A DNA stretch of 7,856 nucleotides, from the NCBI GenBank assembly GCA_021808425.1, contig JAKBBS010000149.1:1-7856 (forward strand), read 5' to 3'. The position numbers were made by a program, and so were the translations under genes. The DNA comes from Actinomycetes bacterium (GTDB taxonomy: Bacteria > Actinomycetota > Acidimicrobiia > Acidimicrobiales > Palsa-688). Of the stretch, positions 1 through 7,730 are shown in pieces (the stretch's first letter is position 1; each line of letters opens with the position of its first letter). The notes beneath the pieces are model-generated. The model was not told the origin of the DNA, made no database searches, and was given only the letters and a program-made list of their open reading frames with translations.

Positions 1-59
1 GCCAGCTCGACAATGAAGGTCCCGTTCGGGACGAGGAAGTTCGACGATGCGACTTCCAC
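1..59 (-). CDS. atpF: F0F1 ATP synthase subunit b, N-terminal fragment
   Basis: Only the first 19 codons are in the window; the gene runs off the left edge. The visible peptide reads MEVASSNFLVPNGTFIVEL from a GTG start, which matches the 'FLVPNGTFIVEL' opening typical of actinobacterial b subunits, just before the single membrane helix. Subunit b is the peripheral stalk that ties the membrane a subunit to the F1 head. It starts 7 nt after the atpE stop, in the usual a-c-b order, so it is surely in the same transcript. No good Shine-Dalgarno sequence is visible before the GTG, and no ATG or GTG was found just upstream in frame, so the start is likely but not certain. Confidence 0.85.
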   Translation of the reverse strand, partial: MEVASSNFLVPNGTFIVEL

Positions 60-66
60 CGGTCGC

Positions 67-1103
<1,037 letters not shown>

Positions 1104-1111
<8 letters not shown>

Positions 1112-1529
1112 CGTCGGACTCAGTTTCGGTAAGGCCCCGCCGCTGGTAGCGCAGGAGGGAAACCAGCGCGTTGGCAAGCATCGTCGCCTGGAAGATCGCC
1201 AGTCCCGCCACGACCCCCCAGCCGACCGGGCGATCCACCACGAGCAGGCCGAACGCCACTGCAGTGCACACCCCGAGGCGCAAAACGACGCTCCCCGCGA
1301 AAGGCTTGCGGCTGAGGATCCCGTCGGGAGTGGAGAATCGCATCGCCGAGGACTGGAACACGCGGTGGTTGGCAACAGCCAGACCCAAACCTATGGCCAT
1401 CCCGGGGGCGAAGTAAGGCGTTCCCAGCAAAGCCACGACGCCAGAGACGATCGCTCCGACGACGATGGCGGCGATAGCGGTGCGGCGCACCACTTTCTCG
1501 ATCTCGTTTAGGGGAAAGGCAGTCAGCAA
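1104..1529 (-). CDS. atpI: ATP synthase subunit I-like membrane protein
   Basis: A protein of about 141 residues with four predicted membrane helices (about 17-36, 39-59, 79-98 and 102-125), a short cytosolic N-terminus and a charged C-terminal tail. Position directly before atpB and this topology match the ATP synthase subunit I family, whose members help assemble the c-ring and have been linked to divalent cation supply. Sequence conservation in the family is low, so the call rests on topology and context. The start is uncertain: TTG at 1529 is the best candidate I see, because the in-frame stretch back to the preceding gene's stop has no ATG or GTG (only a CTG at 1583). A weak purine run, GCGGAA, precedes the TTG. 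The gene overlaps atpB by 8 nt. Confidence 0.8.
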
Positions 1530-1583
1530 GGTTCCGCTCGTAGTCTCGATGTCAGAAGTGTTGGAGTCAGCCGGGTTCGCCAG

Positions 1584-1784
1584 CTAGAAGAATCGCTTGT
1601 ACTCGGCCCTGGTTGCCAGCACTCCAGCGCCGATTCCGCAAACAAGGCCGGTGAACAGGAAAAGCGGCAACGTACCCAGCGCACTGTCGACGATCCAGCC
1701 AACGAGTAATCCGGCCGCGAGGCAGATTGCATTGGTCAGACCGATGCCGGCGAACGCCATTATACCTGGCCGCTGCTTGTCCAT
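1584..1784 (-). CDS. atpZ: AtpZ-like ATP synthase accessory membrane protein
   Basis: A small protein of 66 residues from ATG 1784 with two membrane helices (about 10-33 and 39-57), joined by the short loop VDSALGTLP, and a basic, aromatic end (RAEYKRFF). This pattern, a Gly-rich first helix, GWxxD, LGT-P and a second helix, is that of the AtpZ/'ATPase gene 1' family found at the head of atp operons. AtpZ acts with AtpI and has been proposed to aid Mg2+/Ca2+ handling or synthase assembly. The frame is open to a TTG at 1868 (94 residues, with an acidic/basic polar N-terminus) but no ribosome binding site precedes it; AGAGG lies close to ATG 1784. An internal ATG at 1760 is a third option. Confidence 0.72.
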   Translation of the reverse strand: MDKQRPGIMAFAGIGLTNAICLAAGLLVGWIVDSALGTLPLFLFTGLVCGIGAGVLATRAEYKRFF

Positions 1785-1940
1785 GGGCCTCTGTCGGAAG
1801 TGATCTCGCTGGTCGAATTGGTCTTTCGGCTCTGGGCTCTGCGTGTCGATGGACCGGCACGTGCCCAATCATCGCACGCGCGGGGCGGAGCGGGCAACTC
1901 GGACGGGCAAGAAGTTTCGCGAAGAATTAATACTTCGATT
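1785..1940 (-). promoter_or_regulatory. Probable promoter/leader region of the atp operon
   Basis: This 156-nt gap between the sua5 stop and the AtpZ-like ATG is the largest break between the translation genes and the ATP synthase genes, so it is where an operon promoter is expected. Read on the minus strand, TTCGAC followed after 18 nt by TATTAA (about 1930-1959) is one candidate pair; no pair is a strong consensus match. A perfect 10-bp palindrome, GGCACGTGCC, lies at 1856-1865 and could be an operator. The region call is inferred from position; the individual boxes are weak. Confidence 0.4.
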
Positions 1941-1957
1941 CTAACTTCGAGTCGAAG
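1911..1957. repeat. Cluster of TTCG/CGAA inverted repeats at the sua5 end
   Basis: Three short inverted repeats are packed around the sua5 stop codon: TTCGCGAA at 1916-1923; CGAAG (1920-1924) with CTTCG (1933-1937) around an AT-only 8-nt loop; and CTTCGA-G-TCGAAG at 1945-1957, which is inside the last sua5 codons. The arrangement could form alternative hairpins in the transcript or be a protein binding site. No T-tract follows on the minus strand, so it is not a canonical intrinsic terminator. Confidence 0.5.
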
Positions 1958-2609
1958 CAACTCTCAGTATATCCAGCCAGTCGATCCTCCCTGACCGTAT
2001 GAGCCGGGGCGGCCCCTCACCCACCTCGACCACGCTCGACGGCTCGCCGTCACATGGGCCACCGTCGAGAACCAAACCCACGCCTTTCAGACTTCGGGCG
2101 AGGACCGACGCTTCGTGGATGGGCGGCTCTCCGTGCAAGTTCGCGCTGGTGGTGGCGTACGGTCCGCTTGAAGCGCAAAGCGCAAGTGGCACAGGGTGGG
2201 CCGGGCAGCGTAAACCGATCGTCGCGGTGTTGTCACCCAGATCTGCTGTGATCGCAGGACCCCTTGGAACAACTATCGTCAGCGGCCCCGGCCAGAATGA
2301 CTCCATCAGCAACCTCGCGGGGCCTGCGAGATTCGGCGCTAGCTCGAGCGCCTGAGCGACATCGGAGACGAACACCGGAAGCTCCACATTCCGTGGACGT
2401 CGCTTGACGGCGAACAGCCGGTCGGTCGCCCCGAGATGCCATGGATCGACGGCCAGCCCGTAGACGGTATCGGTCGGGATCCCGACGACAAGACCGCTCT
2501 TGAGCGCGTCGGCGGCTGCCTTGATGGTTTCATTGGGAGGCGGATCCCCGAGCGCGCCGAGGATCATGCCAGGCGACCCGCCCCCGCCGTCGCGCGAAGG
2601 CCCGTTCAC
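1941..2609 (-). CDS. L-threonylcarbamoyladenylate synthase (TsaC/Sua5 family)
   Basis: Cytosolic enzyme of 222 residues with the YrdC-type fold. It makes threonylcarbamoyl-AMP from threonine, bicarbonate and ATP, the first step of the t6A modification at position 37 of ANN-decoding tRNAs. Visible motifs in order are PTDTVYGL (45-52), the basic KRRP (69-72), FWPGPLT (105-111), GLRCP (132-136), the nucleotide-site TTSAN (153-157) and GEPSSVV (188-194). The size fits the single-domain enzyme; the Sua5 C-terminal domain of longer homologues is absent. GTG at 2609 overlaps the prmC stop as GTGA, which supports this start; a downstream ATG at 2567 would remove a Gly-rich N-terminus. The M. tuberculosis counterpart in the same place is Rv1301. 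In that species wecA follows; here it does not. Confidence 0.93.
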   Translation of the reverse strand: MNGPSRDGGGGSPGMILGALGDPPPNETIKAAADALKSGLVVGIPTDTVYGLAVDPWHLGATDRLFAVKRRPRNVELPVFVSDVAQALELAPNLAGPARLLMESFWPGPLTIVVPRGPAITADLGDNTATIGLRCPAHPVPLALCASSGPYATTSANLHGEPPIHEASVLARSLKGVGLVLDGGPCDGEPSSVVEVGEGPPRLIRSGRIDWLDILRVASTRS

Positions 2610-3678
2610 GGCTTGCGCCTGGCAACGACGGCTCGTTCTCGACCGGCGAGGTCGAGGTGGACTTCGACGTCGGCCAGGCCTGCCGCGACCGCTAGCGCAG
2701 TCACATCTGTCGCTTGGTGAGGAGCGATTTCCAAGATGACGGCACCCCCCAGTTTAAGCCATAAGGCCGCATCGGAGAGGATCTCCCGGTGCGCTTCGGT
2801 GCCGGCAGGCCCGCCCTCGAGGGCCGATCGAGGTTCCCAATCCTTGACCACAGGATCGAGGGTCGCCATCTCGTCAGTGGAGATGTAGGGCGGGTTCGCG
2901 ATAGCCACGCTCACCTTGCCGGCAAGCTGGTCGGGGAGCGCCCGCCACCAATCGCCTTGGCGGAAGTGGATCCGGCGGCCGAGCGAATCGCCGATGCGGT
3001 TCCTATTCTCCTCGGCCAGTTCCAGCGCCTCGGCGCTAATGTCTGTCGCCCAAACCACGAGGTCCACCGACTTTGACTTCTCGGCTCCCGGCGCCAGGTC
3101 TCCGCCTCCCGCCCAATCGGGCCATGCCAGCACCTCTGATGCAACCGACATCGCTATTGCGCCCGAGCCAGTCCCGAGGTCAACGACATGTAAGGGCGTC
3201 ACGTGGACCGCTTCCGCCTCCTCATCCCATTCCTCGTCCCGCGTGGCCGTCTCAGCGGCCCAGACGGCTTCCCCCCCCTCGTGAATCCCGCACGCCCCAT
3301 GATGGAGTGCTGCGACTCGCCTCAGTTCTCGTAGGGCGACTTCGACGACCTGCTCGGTCTCTGGGCGCGGGATTAGCGCTCGGCGGTCGACACCAAGCTC
3401 GACACTGCGGAACTGCCAGGCGCCCAGCACGTATTGCAAGGGTTCGCCAGAAAGGCGCCTTTCGACCAACTCCCGAACGAGTCTGATCTGCAATTCCGTC
3501 GGTGGGTCAGCCCCCCTTCGGCTCGCAGGCGTTGCCCCAGCGGCGGCGGGCACGTGCCTGACCGCGTCGACGAGCCATCCCGCCTCGCGGCGGCTTCCAA
3601 GGCTCGACTCAGCGAAAATACGTAACGACTCCCAAGTCGAAGCCAACTCTTCGCGCCCTGCCATCAGCGCTCCGGGCT

Positions 3679-3682
<4 letters not shown>
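2606..3682 (-). CDS. prmC: Peptide chain release factor N5-glutamine methyltransferase
   Basis: SAM-dependent enzyme (also called HemK) that methylates the Gln of the GGQ motif in release factors RF1 and RF2. It has an N-terminal helical RF-binding part (about 1-100), then RPETE (106-110), the SAM-binding motif DLGTGSGAI (168-176), an acidic residue Asp214 in WATDIS, and the catalytic NPPYIS (263-268). At 358 residues it is long against about 280 for typical PrmC: about 40 extra residues, acidic and His-containing, sit between RPETE and the SAM motif, and about 20 more at 185-208. All catalytic motifs are intact, so it should be active. ATG 3682 overlaps the prfA stop as ATGA and has GGGGAAAG upstream. 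A second ATG at 3664 is possible. It directly follows its substrate's gene. Confidence 0.95.
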
Positions 3683-4755
<1,073 letters not shown>

Positions 4756-4803
4756 GGCATACGAGCCTACCGGGCGCTCTGGCCCTGGCTACGACTCCGC
4801 CGG

Positions 4804-4866
4804 TTACGATTGACTGCGGCCGCGCAGAAGGCTCCAGCAGTTCCCGTCGCTCGGATCCTCGTGCAC
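4804..4866 (-). CDS. Possible 20-codon upstream ORF in the prfA leader
   Basis: A GTG at 4866 preceded by GAGGAGG at a 5-nt spacing opens a frame of 20 codons (MHEDPSDGNCWSLLRGRSQS) that ends in TAA, 48 nt before the prfA start. This is the best ribosome binding site in the leader. A second GTG two bases upstream opens a 33-codon frame ending in TAG. The site lies in a possible stem, CCGACC (4900 to 4895 read on the minus strand) with GGTCGG (4873 to 4868), which could mask it. It may be a regulatory leader peptide or chance; nothing in the peptide itself indicates a function. Confidence 0.25.
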   Translation of the reverse strand: MHEDPSDGNCWSLLRGRSQS

Positions 4867-4937
4867 ACCGACCTCCTCGGCCCCAATGGCAGTCGGTCGG
4901 GGCCCGCCCCACTTTCATGACACTGCGACAACCGCCA

Positions 4938-4962
4938 CCACCCGCCGGCAGCCACCCGCCGG
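4938..4962. repeat. 11-bp direct repeat in the prfA leader
   Basis: Two exact copies of CCACCCGCCGG at 4938-4948 and 4952-4962, separated by 3 nt (14-bp period). In this GC-rich stretch it could be chance; it could also be a tandem protein binding site. Confidence 0.6.
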
Positions 4963-5000
4963 GCATCGCCAGCCGGGAGCAAACCGGAGGGCGTCGCCCC

Positions 5001-5053
5001 AAAACGATTGATACTTTATACAGCTATAGCCAGCATAAAGTATCAATCGTTTT
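5001..5053. repeat. Perfect 19-bp inverted repeat, possible bidirectional terminator
   Basis: The left arm AAAACGATTGATACTTTAT (5001-5019) is matched exactly by its reverse complement at 5035-5053, around a 15-nt loop that itself contains the palindrome GCTATAGC (5023-5030). The arms begin with four A and end with four or five T, the layout of an intrinsic terminator working in both directions. It lies about 64 nt beyond the stop of the secreted-protein gene and before prfA, where a terminator makes sense. Against this, the stem has only 4 G/C in 19 positions, unlike the GC-rich stems usual in such genomes. An operator, a small mobile-element remnant or an integration scar are alternatives. 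Confidence 0.9.
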
Positions 5054-5100
5054 TACGGCGAGCCGATTCCGAGCCCAAAAGGGCCAGTCACACCTCGTTT

Positions 5101-5121
5101 CGCTAGTCGCTAGTCGCTAGT
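5101..5121. repeat. Three tandem 7-bp units giving stops in all frames
   Basis: The unit CGCTAGT occurs three times without interruption. Read on the minus strand each unit supplies a TAG, at 5119, 5112 and 5105. Because 7 is not a multiple of 3, the three TAGs fall in the three different frames. The first is the stop codon of the PKD-like secreted protein. Confidence 0.85.
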
Positions 5122-5950
5122 TGGCGAAGATAGTTTGCAGTTGCTTGACCTGAAACGAAGCAATAGTTGCCTTTGTGGAGAGGCCTCCCACCTGGCCCGA
5201 GAGCCCACCGAGAGTCCAGTTCGCAGTCCAGTTTTCTGTAACAATAACGTTGTAGCTACCGGAGTTATCGTAGACGTGTGAGATCTGACCATTCGGGTAT
5301 GGTGTACCCTCGAAGGCGTAAGGACCAGACAGACCGCTCTGCGACGGATCCCCCCAGTCGACCATGTAACTCCCAGTAGCGGTGACGGTGAGGAGTCCAA
5401 GGGGAGTTGATTCGGTGAAAGGTGCCGGGTTGGTAGTACCGCCAGTCACGAGATACGCAGGTTCTCCGGCAAGGGCATAACCCGGTGGTATCCGTGGCGC
5501 AGGGACCGGTAGCGGGATCGAGTTCCAGAAGTTGACAGCGATTGTTGTCGGGTTCACTACTTGGGTGGGGGGCGCAGCCGTCGCAGGCGACGGAGGGCAC
5601 AGAGCTATGTGCACAAGCTGGTAAGCGGCGAGGACCGCTGCGTTCTGAGCTGTCAAGGCGATACACGGACCATTCGGCCCCTGCGCGACCGTTAGAACCA
5701 AAGGTGGCTGTGTCGGGGTGGTTGTCGGTGGTGACGACGTCGGCGAGGACGGGATGGGGACTGGGTGCGGCGGAGGGCCCGGCGGGGGGAGGCTGCCGGG
5801 GATCGTAACTGTGAAGCCCCCTCCGCAGTCAACCGATCCGCCAAAAGGTCCGTAGAAGCAACCGGCCTGCGAGCCAAGAGCAGCGGCATACTGTGAGCTC
5901 CGCAGTGCCAGCAGACCGAAGATAGAGACAGCTATGAGTGACTTGCGCAT
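5117..5950 (-). CDS. Secreted Pro-rich protein with a PKD-like module
   Basis: A 277-residue exported protein of unknown function. The signal peptide covers about residues 1-25 (basic MRK, hydrophobic core, probable cleavage after YAAA). A Pro/Thr/Ser-rich segment follows at about 53-84 and looks like a wall-spanning linker. Residues about 184-245 carry a PKD/Ig-like signature: YMVDWGD (195-201), then SHVYDNSGSYNVIVTENW (224-241), the WGD...HxY...G-Y-V pattern of extracellular beta-sandwich domains. Four Cys at 31, 42, 96 and 118 could form two disulfides. No sortase motif or C-terminal membrane anchor is seen, so it is probably released or held by a partner. The ATG at 5950 lies 19 nt inside the lipoprotein gene, so the two are probably made together. 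Proteins of similar layout occur in actinobacteria, some near Tad pilus loci by my recollection; a pilus role is a guess. Confidence 0.8.
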   Translation of the reverse strand: MRKSLIAVSIFGLLALRSSQYAAALGSQAGCFYGPFGGSVDCGGGFTVTIPGSLPPPGPPPHPVPIPSSPTSSPPTTTPTQPPLVLTVAQGPNGPCIALTAQNAAVLAAYQLVHIALCPPSPATAAPPTQVVNPTTIAVNFWNSIPLPVPAPRIPPGYALAGEPAYLVTGGTTNPAPFTESTPLGLLTVTATGSYMVDWGDPSQSGLSGPYAFEGTPYPNGQISHVYDNSGSYNVIVTENWTANWTLGGLSGQVGGLSTKATIASFQVKQLQTIFAN

Positions 5951-6579
5951 TGGTTTGGTACTACCGCTTCCTGAACAAATACTGCGTTAAAGAAAATGGC
6001 CCAGGGCGTCGGGTTAACAGAACCATTGTTGGTGCCTACCTGCTTAAGATCAAGGCCAATATAGGCGGAAGCTGGAGGTGTCTCCGGTTTGATCAGAACT
6101 GCGCTGTAGTCAGCGGACGTCGAGGCGAAAATGCAAGTCGGGGACGCCGAAATCAAGTCGACGACTTTCAAAACAACATCCCCTGGAGGACGCCGCACAT
6201 TTGAAGTACTCCCAGCGATGCCCTGTTGAGCAATCGATATTTCTTTGGCGTAAAGTGGATCGTTGAAAATCGATCTGAGGTAGCTGGTAGCCGTCGGCGT
6301 TAGCCGCCCCGCTGCCAGGAGACTTCGGGAGACGTCTCCGTCCAAATGCTCCAGGACCTTGAACACGGCATCCACATACGGGATCGTGATAACACTAGGG
6401 ATCACATCAGGGTTGATACCGGTACCCGGCGTCGTCGTTTCCGCTGGCAGCGTGGTGACGGCAGGGGTGGCAGGGGTGACGGCGGGGGACGTGGCGGAAG
6501 TGGCGCTAGCGCGGCCCGCGCTGGAGCAGCCGGCGCACAGCAGCATCGCCGCCCCTAATACGAGAGCTTCCCTTCTCAT
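5932..6579 (-). CDS. Probable lipoprotein of unknown function
   Basis: A 215-residue protein that starts MRREALVLGAAMLLCAGCSS, a short signal peptide with a lipobox-like CAGC, making Cys18 the likely lipidated residue (Cys instead of Leu at -3 is less usual). A Thr/Ala/Pro-rich spacer spans about 21-58. The remaining part (about 59-215) looks folded and has only two further Cys (149 and 211), which could form one disulfide. I recognise no domain. GAGAGAGG precedes ATG 6579 at very short spacing. The gene overlaps the PKD-like gene by 19 nt, suggesting the two products form one cell-surface unit. GC content across 5941-6300 is about 51% by hand count, against 65-68% for single 60-base lines sampled in prfA and the 360-residue gene, so recent acquisition is possible. 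Confidence 0.75.
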   Translation of the reverse strand: MRREALVLGAAMLLCAGCSSAGRASATSATSPAVTPATPAVTTLPAETTTPGTGINPDVIPSVITIPYVDAVFKVLEHLDGDVSRSLLAAGRLTPTATSYLRSIFNDPLYAKEISIAQQGIAGSTSNVRRPPGDVVLKVVDLISASPTCIFASTSADYSAVLIKPETPPASAYIGLDLKQVGTNNGSVNPTPWAIFFNAVFVQEAVVPNQCASHS

Positions 6580-6586
6580 AGCCTCT

Positions 6587-6613
6587 CTCGTACTTTCGCG
6601 CCTCAGGCGTCAA
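6587..6613 (-). promoter_or_regulatory. Weak candidate promoter before the lipoprotein gene
   Basis: In the 68-nt gap before the lipoprotein gene, TTGACG (6613 to 6608) and TACGAG (6592 to 6587) are separated by only 15 nt. The spacer holds the hairpin CGCCT-C-AGGCG (6599-6609). The short spacing and poor -10 make this a low-confidence call; the start codon also lies only 7 nt from the -10, which would give an almost leaderless transcript. Confidence 0.2.
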
Positions 6614-6647
6614 AGCACAAGTGGAAATCTCGCACCTGTGGGGGAGT

Positions 6648-7730
6648 TCAGGGGCCTGGCGTTCCGAAGTCTTTCCACCGCCGAGGTACAAGCCGGATAT
6701 CGAACTCGATGCTAAGAGCAGACGCGGCGCTCCGTATGACTGGAAGGTCGTCGCCTTCGGGAAGGACGAGCCAGAGAGCGGCACCCGGACTCGAATAGTG
6801 GGCGTAGCAATCGGCGGCGGTTGGGACGAGGTCGGGGTCGACGCCGACGGAGAAAACGACGACCACCTTTCTCCCCAACGTGTCTGTTCCGATAGCAGGC
6901 GACGATGTCACTTCGCTCAGATCGAACCACGGGAGCGGTGGCGCAACTGGTGATGCTGTCACCAGTCCGATCACTTGGGGATTCGAGCAAACTACTGATC
7001 GCAGCCACCTGCTCCGGGCAAGAGTGTTCGCCGGATGGGGCGGAGCGTAGGAACGTCGAAGGCCACGTACTGCTGCCGCAGCCTCCTCTAGGGCGGAGTC
7101 GACGTCCTCGTAAGGGCGCATCTCTATGCGAGCACTACGGTCGTGGCGTCCGACTCCCACCTCCAGGCGATCTCCGACGGTGCGTGCCACTTCTAGGCCT
7201 CGGATCTCGCCACGCAGTACACCGTGCTCGAACACGGCTTCGAGGCCGTGGGATTCGAGCAGGGCGACAGTCTGGGGGTGAGCGATGTCGTGATCGTGCA
7301 CTACCGCAGCGGGCGATGCCCGCTCGACTGCTCGTCCGTGAACTTGCCAGACGGATACTCCGGTTAGGTACCGGGCTCGTCGAGCGACTATTCCGGCGGC
7401 TGACGGGGAACCGTCGACCAGGACATCCAGAGAACGGACGCCACGACTTGCGGACACGAGCTGCCCAGGACCAAACCTTGCCGGCTCCCCGTCATCGATC
7501 AGAATCCACGCGTGAGATGCTGACTCTTCGATCAGGACAGCTCCGCCCGGGATCGCCCGTGCCGTCGTATTCTCGGCGCGACCTCGACCCCAGCGGTCGC
7601 TGACCAGGGTTTTCAACTTCAGCTGTCGGAGATTATCCAGGCGCTCCGGGCCGCCTGGATTGCTCAGCGGACCTGCTCGGTCCGGCGAGACGCCGCTCGT
7701 GATACGGCTACTTTTGTCCCCGTCGCCCAT
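6648..7730 (-). CDS. Hypothetical protein encoded directly behind rpmE
   Basis: A 360-residue soluble protein, with no signal peptide or membrane helix, which I do not recognise. The N-terminal 60 residues are polar and probably flexible. Residues about 60-200 look rich in beta strands and include [17 protein letters not shown] (73-89), a His-rich patch HDHDIAHP (145-152) and [10 protein letters not shown] (189-198). A helical stretch (about 208-245) is followed by an alternating strand/helix C-terminal part with [21 protein letters not shown] (287-307) and [14 protein letters not shown] (318-331), which looks Rossmann-like. ATG 7730 is the only ATG/GTG start in the first 90 codons and overlaps the rpmE end by 23 nt, which implies coupled translation with L31. 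High GC like the core genes suggests a native gene. A role near ribosome or tRNA biology is suggested only by its neighbours. Confidence 0.75.
   Translation of the reverse strand: MGDGDKSSRITSGVSPDRAGPLSNPGGPERLDNLRQLKLKTLVSDRWGRGRAENTTARAIPGGAVLIEESASHAWILIDDGEPARFGPGQLVSASRGVRSLDVLVDGSPSAAGIVARRARYLTGVSVWQVHGRAVERASPAAVVHDHDIAHPQTVALLESHGLEAVFEHGVLRGEIRGLEVARTVGDRLEVGVGRHDRSARIEMRPYEDVDSALEEAAAAVRGLRRSYAPPHPANTLARSRWLRSVVCSNPQVIGLVTASPVAPPLPWFDLSEVTSSPAIGTDTLGRKVVVVFSVGVDPDLVPTAADCYAHYSSPGAALWLVLPEGDDLPVIRSAASALSIEFDIRLVPRRWKDFGTPGP

Larger units (their letters stand above)
4756..5116 (-). other. Gene-poor leader between the exported-protein pair and prfA
   Basis: These 361 nt hold no gene I can defend. 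A reading frame open from 5002 into prfA on the minus strand codes for a Gly/Arg-rich sequence with no recognisable fold. The right half holds a perfect 19-bp inverted repeat (5001-5053) and a small GCCC-AAAA-GGGC hairpin (5073-5084). The left half is very GC-rich, with an 11-bp direct repeat and a possible 20-codon uORF behind a strong ribosome binding site. The promoter of the prfA-prmC-sua5 unit probably lies here, but I could not pick a convincing -35/-10 pair. Confidence 0.6.

Noticed and set aside
1112..1375. 88-codon upstream extension of the atpB frame
   Set aside because: It overlaps the AtpI-like gene in another frame and is Ser/Arg/Cys-rich shadow sequence; ATG 1111 gives the normal subunit a N-terminus.
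5020..5034. Idea that the inverted repeat is a dif/Xer recombination site
   Set aside because: The arms are too long and identical and do not resemble the known two 11-bp arms with a 6-bp centre; no integrase or mobile gene lies nearby.
6430..6520. G-rich, repeat-like stretch in the lipoprotein gene
   Set aside because: It encodes the Thr/Ala/Pro-rich spacer and is explained by biased amino acid composition; there is no regular repeat unit.
6905..7603. Plus-strand frame of 232 codons opposite the 360-residue gene
   Set aside because: Arg-rich antisense shadow without motifs; the minus-strand frame has the more protein-like composition and couples to rpmE.
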